Assembly (NCBI RefSeq): GCF_000003815.2
Contig: NC_049985.1
Span: 14,437,774-14,501,773 of the forward strand
DNA: 64,000 nucleotides
From: Branchiostoma floridae
Taxonomy: Eukaryota > Chordata > Leptocardii > Amphioxiformes > Branchiostomatidae
Direction: 5' to 3'
Within the stretch, counting starts at the first letter, position 1. The number at the start of each line of letters is the position of its first letter. The notes under the pieces were generated by a model. That model made no database searches. It was not told the DNA's origin and worked only from the letters and a program-made list of their open reading frames with translations. This document shows positions 1 to 9,459 of this stretch, piece by piece. A program made the translations under genes and the position numbers.

Positions 1-176
1 TTGCAACTGTCACTGAACCTGTCATTTGAGGGATCATACACACACATTTTTTTTACCTAAAATGCTCATACTGAATAAGATTAAGTCACATGTAAGTGGG
101 TAGATAACAAGAAAAGAATTGTTGAAAAAATTACGAAGTCATTGTACTGTTGTTTGTTGTTGTTTTGTTTCCCTAG

Positions 177-390
177 CATCATCAATACCCCGAGGGTTCC
201 GAATAATGACTATCAGAAGTGGCGCATTGTGAAGCATGGCGGGACTTTGGTGTCCATTTCCCCAAAGCTTGACAACAGTTATGCCATGACACTCAAGGAT
301 GGCAGCAACAGGCCAGGAACCGAAGTGGTTCTGACAAAAATCGAAAATAATATTCCCACTGGAAAACAACTGTGGAAATTCACTCAATAG
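177..390 (+). CDS. Last exon of a beta-trefoil (ricin-B-like) lectin gene, paralogue 1
   Basis: Terminal coding exon of a small secretion-signal-free lectin-like protein; the upstream exons lie outside the window. A pyrimidine-rich tract ending in CCCTAG precedes the exon, and it opens in phase 2, as does the matching exon at 58406. The 71 residues contain the trefoil signature pieces YQKW and KQLWKF (Q-x-W type) and the segment SISPKLDNSYAMTL, which aligns with SIISPKLNKGGETFVMTL of the second gene. It ends in TAG at 388-390. Ricin-B trefoils usually bind carbohydrates, but no ligand can be read here. The fold assignment is by motif only. The match to the 58.4 kb exon, including intron phase, makes a real exon likely. 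Confidence 0.75.
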
Positions 391-929
391 ATCACTTAAC
401 ATGCACTCCATGTGATGATTATCAACAATCACATAATTGCACGTTTTGTGCCATCATCCATATCCAATATTAGTGATATATACAGCTGGGGGGCATTGCT
501 TCTTCTATAGACGCACTTTCATAGTATACATAAGGCCACAGCAGAGTAGATTTTATGGATGACATCCTCTGAAGACAACAAATTTAATGTGCGAGGGTAA
601 TAAAACAAGATCATAATAACTTTGTAACAAGATTTGAAGAGACAAAACATCACAACTCGTCATGTTGACCATCTCCGGATGTGATTTTTTTTTCAAAATC
701 ATGTGAAAAGTAATGAGCGCGCTGATATCATCTGTAAAATTCACTTTCTGTGACCTGCCTAAGGCTATAGTTTAATATAGCTTCCTGAAAATAATATCAC
801 GCTGACAGAAATAACTACTGAGGTAGTTTACAACCAACACAAACACGTAAAAAAGAAAAACAAAATCCTGAGTTGCCTTCTTTGTGTTAGATCATGTTAA
901 ACTCTTTCAATAATTACCGGGGCTATTTA
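391..929 (+). other. 3' flank of lectin paralogue 1
   Basis: No gene is seen. An AATAAA at 599-604, about 210 bases after the stop codon, is a plausible polyadenylation signal. The stretch near 400-520 and 830-905 resembles 58980-59110 and 59525-59592, downstream of the second lectin gene, so it belongs to the duplicated segment. Confidence 0.4.
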
Positions 930-1665
930 GAATCATGCACACAATGTCCCTCTACAGACAGGTAACAAGTTGGCAACATCCAGAGTATGTGTAGTCCTGA
1001 ATTTTGGGAAGATATTAGTCTATAGGAATGTGTATCTTGTCATAGAGGTAGACGCTGTGCCAATAGATAATGCACAATTTATAGCTTTTTATTACAATTT
1101 ATATAGATACAAGCACACAATGTCCTTCTGATGACATATATCTTACCAAGTTAACTTGGTGAAAATGAGAAACATTCAGATTGTGAGTTTTCCTGAACTT
1201 CAGCAATGCAACAGGTCTTGTAAGAAATTTTGATTCTGTCATAGAAGTAGACGCTGTGCTGGTTGAGTATGCATGGTTTTATTGTTTTTATTACTACTTA
1301 TTTAGGATACAGGCACACAATGTCCTTCTGATAGCATATGCCATACCATGTTTACTTGGTGAAAAGTGAGAAACAATCAGATTGTGAATTGAATTTTCAT
1401 GGAACTATGTAAGACAACAAGTCCAAAGAAATGATGACTTTGTTATAGAAGTAGACGCTGTGCTAATAGATACTTTATTGCTTTTTTATCATTATTTATT
1501 GTTAAGCAGGCACACAATGTCCTTCTGATGACAAATCATACTCAGTTTACTTGGTGAAAAGTGAGAAATATTCAGATTGTGAGTTTTCCTACATGTTCGA
1601 AGGCGTTAAGCCTTAGGAAATTGTGGTTCTGTCATAGAAGTAGACGCTGTGCCAATAGTTTTTGT
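930..1665. repeat. Four tandem copies of a ~195 bp structured repeat (copy 1)
   Basis: Each unit starts near CACACAATGTCC and ends at GTAGACGCTGTG. That end motif occurs at 1048, 1247, 1451 and 1640 (spacings 199, 204, 189). Units 2-4 contain a short perfect hairpin around ACCAAG..CTTGGT, enclosed by a weaker outer pairing CACAAT/ATTGTG. Unit 1 is the most diverged. The same four-unit array is present at 59895-60625, so the array predates the duplication of the lectin locus. Confidence 0.8.
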
Positions 1666-1685
1666 TTTTCATTGCCAATGTTTTA

Positions 1686-1802
1686 GATACAAGCACCTCA
1701 TGTTGAGACCGATGCTACATCCATATAACAACGCAGACTGTTAGTCAACTACAGCAGTCTAAAAACATGTGGAAAACTATCTACACATAGAGGTGCTGTA
1801 TC
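1686..1802. repeat. Long imperfect hairpin (copy 1)
   Basis: The 18-base arm at 1686-1703 (GATACAAGCACCTCATGT) pairs with 1785-1802, with one bulge on each side. An inner 6 bp stem AGACTG/CAGTCT is visible. The outer arms are kept in the paralogous copy at 60649-60765. Confidence 0.7.
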
Positions 1803-2756
1803 TATATCATTGAGACCATTTGTTACATTATAGTATATACATTATCCATAGGAAACGATAAGTGAAAGATAGACCCCAGTCTATACAGTTGAAAGTCTAA
1901 CACTGCAAAAGTAAGAACCGCTTTGTTCCATCTAAAGCCAAAGGAAAGCATATACTCTGGTCTCAGAGTTAACACTTATATGGAAGACCCGTGAATGTAG
2001 TTTAAGATAAGAAAAAAACTGCATTGCTTTTCTTTGTCGCAGGCATGACTTTCATGACTGTACATCAATGACATCAGCAGATTTTTATGTCATCCTATCC
2101 GATTTTTATGTTATCCTATTATGAATGGTCAATGGGTATGTAGAAGAACTTGTGACATTTTAAGAACTTGAGACCCAAAATGTAACGAAGCAAGACAAAG
2201 TGTTACCATCATCTTATGATCTGTTATAGGCTTCATCAAGATATGAACTGACTGGGGAAAGCGCATTGTAGCTAAAGAATTATCATGTCAAGGAAAACAG
2301 CTGCAAAAAGTGCATTGTGTTACATCTAGTTTTTTTACAGCTCCCAGAAAAAAAGATTGAAAGCTATTGTTGATATCAAGTCTTTTAACACCGTACAGTT
2401 ACCAACTCTACTGTATCTGCTGTCTGACATTGAGACTGGCGATGTTAAGGAAGTTGAAGATTTTGTAGTTGTTGCTTTTTCATTCATTCTAATAAAGCTT
2501 AACTGTTTGCAGTTTGTGAGTCTGTGATTTTTCCCTTGTATGTCAGTGTGATGGAATGGTTGTATGTGTGCATGAGACACAGACCTACATTATGCACTTC
2601 ATAGTAGCATGATATATCTGTTTGCATTCTTGGATTGGGAGGATCTATTTTATCTGCATATTTTATGCATTTATTTTCACATGGTAAAATGTAAAAAAAA
2701 CACATAATTAACAGCAAAAAAGGGAAAAAAGTGCAATCAAGGTGTCTATGTCTGTA

Positions 2757-2758
<2 letters not shown>
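1803..2758. other. Paralogous non-coding flank
   Basis: No gene is seen. The stretch aligns by eye with about 60770-61620, with indels that are not multiples of three, so the short open frames here are not conserved as protein. Confidence 0.5.

Positions 2759-2814
<56 letters not shown>
2759..2814. repeat. (TG)n microsatellite
   Basis: About 27 uninterrupted TG units. A shorter (TG)n sits at the equivalent position of the duplicated flank (61625-61671). Confidence 0.95.
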
Positions 2815-2817
<3 letters not shown>

Positions 2818-3057
2818 ATGTGTACGTGTATGCTTGTGTATTCCTGTGTGTTAGCATGCGGCATAGAAATACGTCCGGCCACATGAACATTGAATATTAC
2901 AAATGTTATATCTCCCAATAGCTAAGGGACTTCGTGACGCTTTCAAAAACTTAGATGGTCATTTGTGTGTCTGCTGCCTAGGGTTTGATACCAGTTCGGC
3001 TTAGTCAGGTCTAAGTCCAGGTTTAGGTCCAGGTTCCATTATCGATCATCGTAGATT

Positions 3058-3161
3058 GATGTGATTCAAAGAAATACTTACGTATCCTGACAATAAGAAT
3101 TCCATCACTATTGATAAAATTTCTTTTGTCAGGATACGTACGTATTTCTTTGAATCACATC
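3058..3161. repeat. Near-perfect 35 bp inverted repeat
   Basis: Arms 3058-3092 and 3127-3161 are reverse complements at 34 of 35 positions, around a 34-base spacer. It could be a very short fold-back transposon or a recent inverted duplication. No target-site duplication was identified. Confidence 0.8.
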
Positions 3162-3174
3162 TAAGTTTTGAAAA

Positions 3175-3560
3175 TGCATCAAAATCAGATATCGAAACTT
3201 TACGCATGCTTACTTTTTACCTAGTTTGCTTAACATAATTTGCTTATGAAAATTTCCCATATTCAGTTGATATTAGTGATGCATTAGTGATTGAAACTCT
3301 CCTAGTATCGACGATGTTTTTTAGCCAAATCCTGGCCTTCTTTGACAAAATTAATCATACGCGTGCAAAAAGCAATTTCAAACCATCCGCGCAACTAACC
3401 ACTGTAAACATAGCTCACAATTTGTCAGCATCAGAATCCGAATAGCGAAGTACATTGTACAAATCACTGTCAGCCAATTCGAAGGCATAATGGCAACCTT
3501 CGATGGGCCTTAAATCTATGTTTTTACCCGTACCTGTTGAAGATTGTGTGTGTGTCTAAG
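3175..3560 (+). repeat. Dispersed ~350 bp repeat, copy 1
   Basis: Aligns in the same orientation with 12715-13075. Shared stretches include ATCGAAACTTTA, TTCTTTGACAAAA, GCGCGTGCAAAA-like and GTAAACATAGC. The copies are clearly diverged with many indels. They lie on either side of the gypsy element, but too far out and too diverged to be its LTRs. Confidence 0.6.
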
Positions 3561-4669
3561 TGTGAGCAATTTTTGGAGTGTAGAAATTGGTCATTTTGAC
3601 ATGAGATTGTTTTGACATGTTATTGTTGTCCTCCAAACCTAACGACAAGGGGTAGTAGAAACGTGTCTGTCAGAAGTTTGTTTTAAAACTTAAATTGGTC
3701 CGTGTATTCATGATGATGCAATATCTTCTCATTAATATTGTAGATTATGAAGTCTTTATTCGTACAATGATAATAATAGGTTGTTGTGAATTCTTACCCT
3801 AGGGCTCGTATGTAATTGCACGTAACAGATAAGACGAATGGACAAATAATTGCATTATGGAATGTTCCATTGCAGTACCAAAAACACATCAAAGTCAAAC
3901 GACTCTGCAGTGCACTAACTAATAAATAACGTTAAAGATACTTAGGACTTGCTGCTCCAAAAAATAGATAAATATCCTGCCAATAAGCATTTTTTTTCAC
4001 TATACAGGTGAAACAATACCCAGTTTCTGCGTATAGGTCCTTGACCGTATAATTAACAGGCAGAATAATGTTCGTTCACGGGATTCTGTATTCTTGTGTA
4101 TAGAAGTTTATTATCACGACAAACAAGTCAAGACAGATACTACACTATAACCGTTACACCATCAACAATTGTTGTAAGCCGTTAAGGCACTAATACATTA
4201 GGACATTGCGTTGTGTATACAATAACTATGACTTACTTGGCCAGTCGAGCACAAACAGACGGACAGACTTCCTTCCACAGACTGACTGCACTTCTTGGTC
4301 TCGCAAATACACTGACTGGCCAACTCGAACAGACTGACTCCAGTCTGTTTAAGCAGCCGTCTATATCTCTCCTTTCCCATGGCTTTGTAATTACCGTAAC
4401 GGAGCTAAGACATGAACTCTTGGCATGCATAATTGTTAAAACACTGGATAGACATTTCTAGGTCAAGTAAACCCAGGACAGTTACACCTGCGGTGGGAAC
4501 TACTAGAAAAGGTTACACAAGAAGAATACGACTGTTATACATATACTACTGTCACCTACATGTACACAGTGACAGTATCAACAAATGAACAATATTCCTA
4601 AAACGGCCAAATATACCATTGTTACATCTACCCCCCTCCTACAAAAGAAAAGGTGCTCCCGCACCTTGT
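3561..4669. other. No recognisable gene
   Basis: AT-rich sequence without a supported coding region. The part nearest 4070-4660 may still be LTR or 3' flank of the gypsy element, because an AATAAA lies at about 4110 on the minus strand, but no LTR end was recognised. Confidence 0.3.
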
Positions 4670-4889
4670 TAGCCTCTACCAGGCTTCGTGGTTTGATGGT
4701 CTAATTGTCGAAATTGGACAAATAGAGTCACCGTACGCTAGGGGAGTCAGCCGGCCGAGAAGGTCCATTTTTTAAATGTGGTTTGGAGAATGTCCCTGAT
4801 CTGACGGGTGACTCCCCTAGCGTAGTATTTACTCTATTTGACCAATTTCTACAATTAGACCACCAAACCACGAAGCCTGGTAGAGGCTA
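4670..4889. mobile_element. MITE with ~80 bp terminal inverted repeats and a 9 bp target duplication
   Basis: The ends TAGCCTCTACCAGGC and GCCTGGTAGAGGCTA begin inverted repeats of roughly 80 bp. The element is flanked by the perfect 9 bp direct repeat GCACCTTGT (4661-4669 and 4890-4898). A 9 bp duplication with long inverted repeats is typical of Mutator-like non-autonomous elements. A related copy lies at 62669-62862. Confidence 0.9.
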
Positions 4890-4989
4890 GCACCTTGTCA
4901 CATCTTCAACAATAGAGCACAAAATACATGATTAAATGTCCACTTGGGCACCTAAGTATAAGTATTTCAAAGTCAACAAAGTTCTTCTT

Positions 4990-5738
4990 CTACTTTCTAT
5001 ACTATAGTCAATAGCACATGTGTAATCGGGCACCATGTCTGGTAGTCATCATGGATTCACACCTGATTGACATAATTAAGACTCGATTGTTCTTTATCAC
5101 ATGTCGATACACTGAGACTACAGACTCATTATCGTAAAGGAAACTATACAACATAAACAAGTTACAATACACAACTGGCTCAGGCATTGAGTAAAGTGTC
5201 ACCATGGCACACAGATTTCGTGTAAACAGGTCCCATAGTTGGGTTGTGACTCTACGAAGAACTGAGGGCAGTGTGACACATGCCGGAGTTTCCAGCACAG
5301 AGCACGTACGTTGTGAGGTGTGGTTCAGCAAATCTTCATGGCTACCCACCATAAGTATATATATCACCTTGTTTCTCCCCGGGAAATGGCGGATACTGAC
5401 AGTATAGTAACCCCTGAGTGGCGACAGCCTGTTGAGTACCGTATTCCACGGCCTCAGCCCAACTTTTAGAGCGGAGACCTCTAGGAGAGGGGGGTCTAAC
5501 GTCACCGCGCTCCGAGCCCATTTACCTCTCCCTAGCTAGCTTGTCGCTACTAGGATCGGCCTTACTCCGCCCCGCCACGGCCGATTGACCGTGCCGGCAC
5601 AATGAACACACGTCATTGCTTTCTATGGAAGGGCTTACAGATACTCGAACGCGCACTCTATACATTGCAGTTTGATCGGTTCTCCCATGAACCAAGAACA
5701 CATGACATACAAGACAGACGTGACAATTATGTCGTGAC
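4990..5738 (-). mobile_element. Probable 3' LTR region of the gypsy element
   Basis: On the minus strand, directly after the last pol frame, a purine-rich stretch ending in GGGG is followed by TCACGACATAATTGTCACG. This is the expected order of polypurine tract and LTR start. A TATATATA motif lies near 5355. The other LTR was not found to the right of gag, so the LTR cannot be confirmed by comparison and its end is unknown. A 165-codon open frame inside it has no recognisable domain. Confidence 0.35.
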
Positions 5739-5755
5739 CCCGAACCGCCATTTCC

Positions 5756-6685
5756 TTACTTAAACCAGTTCCTGAAGGAACGAATAATGCTGCCCAGTGG
5801 TGACCTCACGGACGTGTCTGATGCCTTTTTCTCCTTACCTATGCCCCGCCGACCCTGAGTAGATGGCAAAGTCACCTGTTTTGCCATATCGGGACACTTC
5901 TCTATGTTGCCTGACCTTTGTGCGACCTTAACAATATTAGACTGGTCTACAATACTCAGCGCCTTCGCTGGGTGTACGTCACGTACAGACATGTCGTTTG
6001 TAACAGGACAAGAGTTCACAGTGTTCACATAGAAACCATAACGGTCTGGTGGGTGACGGGTGCGACTTGACTGTCGTTGAGCGGGGGCGTTGTCTTCGTC
6101 CTCGCTGCCAGATGCGTCTGATGGGACGGGATGTTCAGGTTGCTGGAGCGCTTCCTCGTCGGATGCCTCTGCGTTGTCTGCCGGATCCAGGACACCTGTT
6201 GCATCGTCGTCTGTCCTGGTAGGAACTGACTGCTGGGCGACATCATCTCTGTTGACGTTGTCTGGCTGGAGGGAACCTCCAGCTTGCTCAGCGTCCGGCG
6301 GGTCCCTGCCATCACCCACCGACCTGGCACCAGTCAGTTGGCCGGTAGCCTCCATGGGGTCGACGTCGTCCCCACTGTCTGACTGACTGCCGTCTCCTGA
6401 ATCGACAAGAGGTGGGGGTACACGACCCCCGCGCCGGCGGACTGCCTGCCGTCTGGCTCGAGTCCCCGGGGTTAGTACATAGCGTCTAGCCCTTTGTGGG
6501 AGAGGAGGAACATAAGCAGGATCCTCCTCCTGCTCCTTATAGGGCACAACATTTTCAAAGTGAACAATTTTACTGTAGGAAGACCTAGGTTTACGGATTC
6601 GGTATGTGTTGCCACCGACCCTTTTAACAACAATGAAGGGACCGTCAAACCGGCGACTGAGCTTCCTACTTAGACCTTGGCCCAC
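5756..6685 (-). pseudogene. pol: integrase C-terminal GPY/F-like module and acidic tail
   Basis: 309 codons to the stop at 5756. The first 50 residues, LSRRFDGPFIVVKRVGGNTYRI and IVHFENVVPYK, are the GPF/Y module seen at the end of many gypsy integrases, thought to help target integration. The rest is low-complexity: arginine-rich near 75-90, then a long aspartate/serine/proline stretch, then RQSSRTRHPPDRYG, a motif common near the end of gypsy pol. The last ~90 residues are not recognised. Polypurine tract and LTR start follow at once. Confidence 0.85.
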
Positions 6686-6699
6686 TGCTTTCCTGGCTA

Positions 6700-7125
6700 C
6701 TAGGACTTTGTCGCCTTCTTGAAAGGGAGCCCATAGACCTTCTTATCAAACAGTTCCTTCTGCCTTCTGGTCGCCTTCTTGGTGTGGTCTGACACCAGTT
6801 TGAATATCCTAGGAAACTGTTCCACCATGTCCCGCACATACTCTTGTACAGGGGTGGCTGTGGCAGACGGAATGCCAAACATAAGTTCCACAGGCAGACG
6901 GGCCTCACGCCCATGCATGACAAAATATGGAGTGAATTTGGTAGTGGAATGTTCACTCGTGTTGAAGGCGAATTTCACCATCGGCAGGTGGGTGTCCCAG
7001 TCCCTTTGGCCTTCGCTCACATACGCCCTCAGTATGTTGCCCAGAGTTCTATTAAAACGTTCTACCATGCCGTCGGACTGCGGATGATAGGGGGTCGTCC
7101 TTGTTTTCCCTATCTTCACTTGCAC
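6700..7125 (-). pseudogene. pol: integrase catalytic end
   Basis: Continues the integrase in a frame shifted by one base. RTTPYHPQSDGMVERFNRTL carries the glutamate (E22) of the DD-E triad; LPMVKFAFNTSEH and VMHGREARLPVEL are standard gypsy integrase motifs. The frame ends just after VYGLPF, where another one-base change near 6705 moves the remaining integrase C-terminus into the next segment. There is no true start codon (the frame opens with GTG). Confidence 0.9.
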
Positions 7126-8384
7126 AGCTCGGCAATGAGATTCGATTCAAAGTTACGACCCTGGTCCGTATGAATACGTTCAGGGGGCCCATGGACGCAT
7201 ACCCACCCCTCGAAGATTTTTCGGGCCACGGTAGGCGCGGTTTCGTCAGGCATGGGAAAGACTTCGACCCATTTACTGAAATAGTCGGACAGGACTAAGA
7301 CATACTTATTCCCCAATGAAGTTTTAGGGAGGGGGCCCACTACATCGATCGCTATTCGTTTATTGGGATAGCCCACTGCACTGGGTTGTAGTGGTGCCCG
7401 AGGCTTCCGCCTCCCTGCCTTCGTCCTAGCACACGTGTCACAGCACGTGACGTGGACAACTACATCTTTGGTCAGTCCTGGCCAATAGAAATTCCTAACC
7501 AGTTTTTCTTTTGTTTTGTCGATGCCGTGATGACCGCCCGCTGGGTTATCGTGAACAGAAGTTAGGACCTTGGCAATGAACACCCTGGGGACTACGAGAT
7601 GTTTTCTTATTTGACCGTCGTCCCCGGGCCAAGCCCTATACAGAACGTTATCCACGACTTCTAGCAGATCCCAGTTTTTATACAACTCCAAGGTGTGGCG
7701 GCTGGCGTTGTTGACTGAGGACTTATCTGGTCTTTCGACGCCTGCTAATTTATCCGTGAGAACGGAACCTATGGTAGGGTCACTAAGTTGGGCGGCACTC
7801 ATGTCCGCTGACCCTACATCAGCCAACCAGGAATCCTGACTCCGCGACGATCGCAGAGTGTTTATGACAGGGCCCCTTAGGGATACGTAATGTTTGTCAT
7901 CGAAAAGGCCCAGAAGGACCCAAGCACGTGGAGACTCGTGCCCTGGCCAGATCTCCATCGGTTCTGCCGTCACCGCATTCGTTACCTTGACTACACGTAC
8001 GCCGACCCCGAACACGCGCGATAGGGCCTCCAGGGTCATATGGTCCCCCCAGACCTTCCCATTACGAGCTAACTCAGACAAGTACTCTTCCCAGGTGTGG
8101 AACTCACTCGTCACCAGGAAGTTTGATAGTGGGTCACCTGGCGTTTCCGGCCAACATGGGTGTTGACGTAAGTAGGAAACGGCCAAATCCCGCAGAGATT
8201 GTGCCGTGGCGTCGGGCACAATGTCGAACCTGCGCAGCTGGTCAGCTAGAGCACTAAACTGGCAATTACCATCAGCTGGGGGGGTTATAGAGTACAGTGT
8301 AGCCTGAACTTTCCCAGTTTGGGATCTGATCTTGAGAAGTGCTACTGGAGGGCACTCCACCCTTTTGTTCAAGACACAAGCCAC
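7116..8384 (-). pseudogene. pol: OTU-like cysteine protease followed by integrase
   Basis: 422-codon frame; its nominal start is arbitrary because it continues the upstream pol. Residues about 30-172 form an OTU-like domain: PPADGNCQFSALADQL with catalytic C41 beside D38, then LRDLAVSYLRQHP, WEEYLSELARNG, WGDHMTLEALSRVFGV, and H165 in DDKHYVSLRG. OTU proteases are deubiquitinases in hosts; what one does in a retroelement is not known from this sequence. Residues 278-318 hold an HHCC zinc finger (H278, H285, C315, C318) and FYWPGLTKDV. The integrase core has D347 (AIDVVGPL) and D407 (HTDQGRNF). The frame is lost after AELC, one base before the next segment. Confidence 0.9.
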
Positions 8385-8796
8385 AAGGGCGACGGCTCAA
8401 CCCGTCCGCATTCCCATGTTTGACCCCTGCTCTGTGGACTATATCATAGTCGAATGCGGCTAACTTGGCCAACCAACGGGCATACTGCCCTGTCGGCTGT
8501 TTCATTTTGCGCAGGAATTGGAGAGCCGAGTGGTCTGTCCTGAGTGTGAACTTGTCTCCTAGGAGATAACATTCATGGCGAGTTATCATCTCAACTGCAG
8601 CTAGCATTTCTTTGCGGTGCGTGCAGTAGTTCTGTTCCTCTTTAGACAAAGTCCTACTGTAATACAGGGCAACTCGTTCTTGACCCTCGTGTTCTTGGCT
8701 TAGCACACCGCCAATGCCAGTATCAGAAGCATCAGAGTCTACAAGGAACGGGATACTAAAGTCGGGGTAAGACAACACCGGAGATGAGGTTAACAT
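8272..8796 (-). pseudogene. pol: RNase H
   Basis: 174 codons, continuous in frame upstream to the TGA at 8851. Catalytic set visible: D20 in FLVDSDAS, E63 in HRKEML, D88 in RTDHSALQFL and D131 in GNADGLSRRPC. RNase H removes the RNA strand during cDNA synthesis. After the RNase H the frame runs into a C7 run (8276-8282, minus strand) and stops; the following OTU-integrase frame overlaps by about 110 bases in another phase. The run length decides which frame continues, so this break is a prime candidate for an assembly error or a programmed shift. Confidence 0.9.
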
Positions 8797-8850
8797 TTCC
8801 TTTAGAGTCTGGAAAGCTCTTTGGCACTCGTCGTCCCAGCTGAACTTTAC

Positions 8851-9411
8851 TCACTTCTTAGTTAAGTTTGTCAGAGGCCTAGCTTTCTCGGCGAAACCTT
8901 TGCAAAACTTACGGTAATAGTTAGCAAACCCTAGAAACTTCTGTATGTCCTTGACATTGCGCGGAACCGGCCAGTCCCTGACAGCCGAGATTTTAGACGG
9001 GTCCGTCCGGATCCCTTCTCCCGAAATGATATGACCAAGAAACTCCACCTGTTTCACCAAGAACATACATTTTTTGGGGTTCACCTTCAAATTGGCTTCC
9101 CGGTACCTAAGGAAAACGGCTTCCAACCTACTCAGGTGGTCTGACGTGTTATTACCTGAATGCACGATGTTGTCATCTAGGTAGGCTAGGCATGTATTTG
9201 GTTGCAACCCTCTTAAGACCGTTTCCATCAGCCGGGCAAATGTGGACGGGGCGTTGCATAACCCGAAACTGAGAACTTTGAACTGAAACGCGCTAAATCC
9301 CGTGGTAAAAGCTGTCTTTTCAATGGATGACTGTTCCATTGGTATCTGCCAATATCCGGACCGAAGATCAATGACACTAAATAGCTCTGAATCTGACAGG
9401 GCATCTAGCAC
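8851..9411 (-). pseudogene. pol: reverse transcriptase palm
   Basis: Same frame as the protease-RT segment after the TGA at 9460. Conserved RT motifs: VIDLRSGYWQI (catalytic D15), FKVLSFGLCNAPSTF, LAYLDD (Y77-D80, the metal-binding pair; the family usually has YLDDIIV, here YLDDNIV), and FLGHIISGEGI, QKFLGFANYYRKF of the thumb/connection. It ends with TGA at 8851-8853, after NLTKK; coding continues in frame beyond it (VKFSWDDECQRAF). Two premature TGA codons in an otherwise clean RT mean this copy is probably not active as assembled. Confidence 0.9.
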
Positions 9412-9459
9412 GTCGTCTATGCGGGGCAGAGGCCAGGAGGACTTTTTCGTGACCTCATT

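Noticed and set aside
930-1665. Box C/D snoRNA cluster
   Set aside because: Units 2 and 4 contain a C-box-like TGATGA flanked by the short CACAAT/ATTGTG pairing, but one unit has lost it (CTGATAGC), no CTGA D box lies at the proper place, and the first unit lacks both.
2335-2580. Minus-strand frame similar to 61266-61535
   Set aside because: Indels between the two copies shift the frame in the middle, so the similarity is at DNA level only.
2499-2918. 139-codon minus-strand frame
   Set aside because: Its body is the (TG)n tract read as His-Thr repeats; the paralogous flank has no matching frame.
5008-5505. 165-codon minus-strand frame in the presumed LTR
   Set aside because: No domain, no splice context, position inside the LTR; most likely a chance frame.
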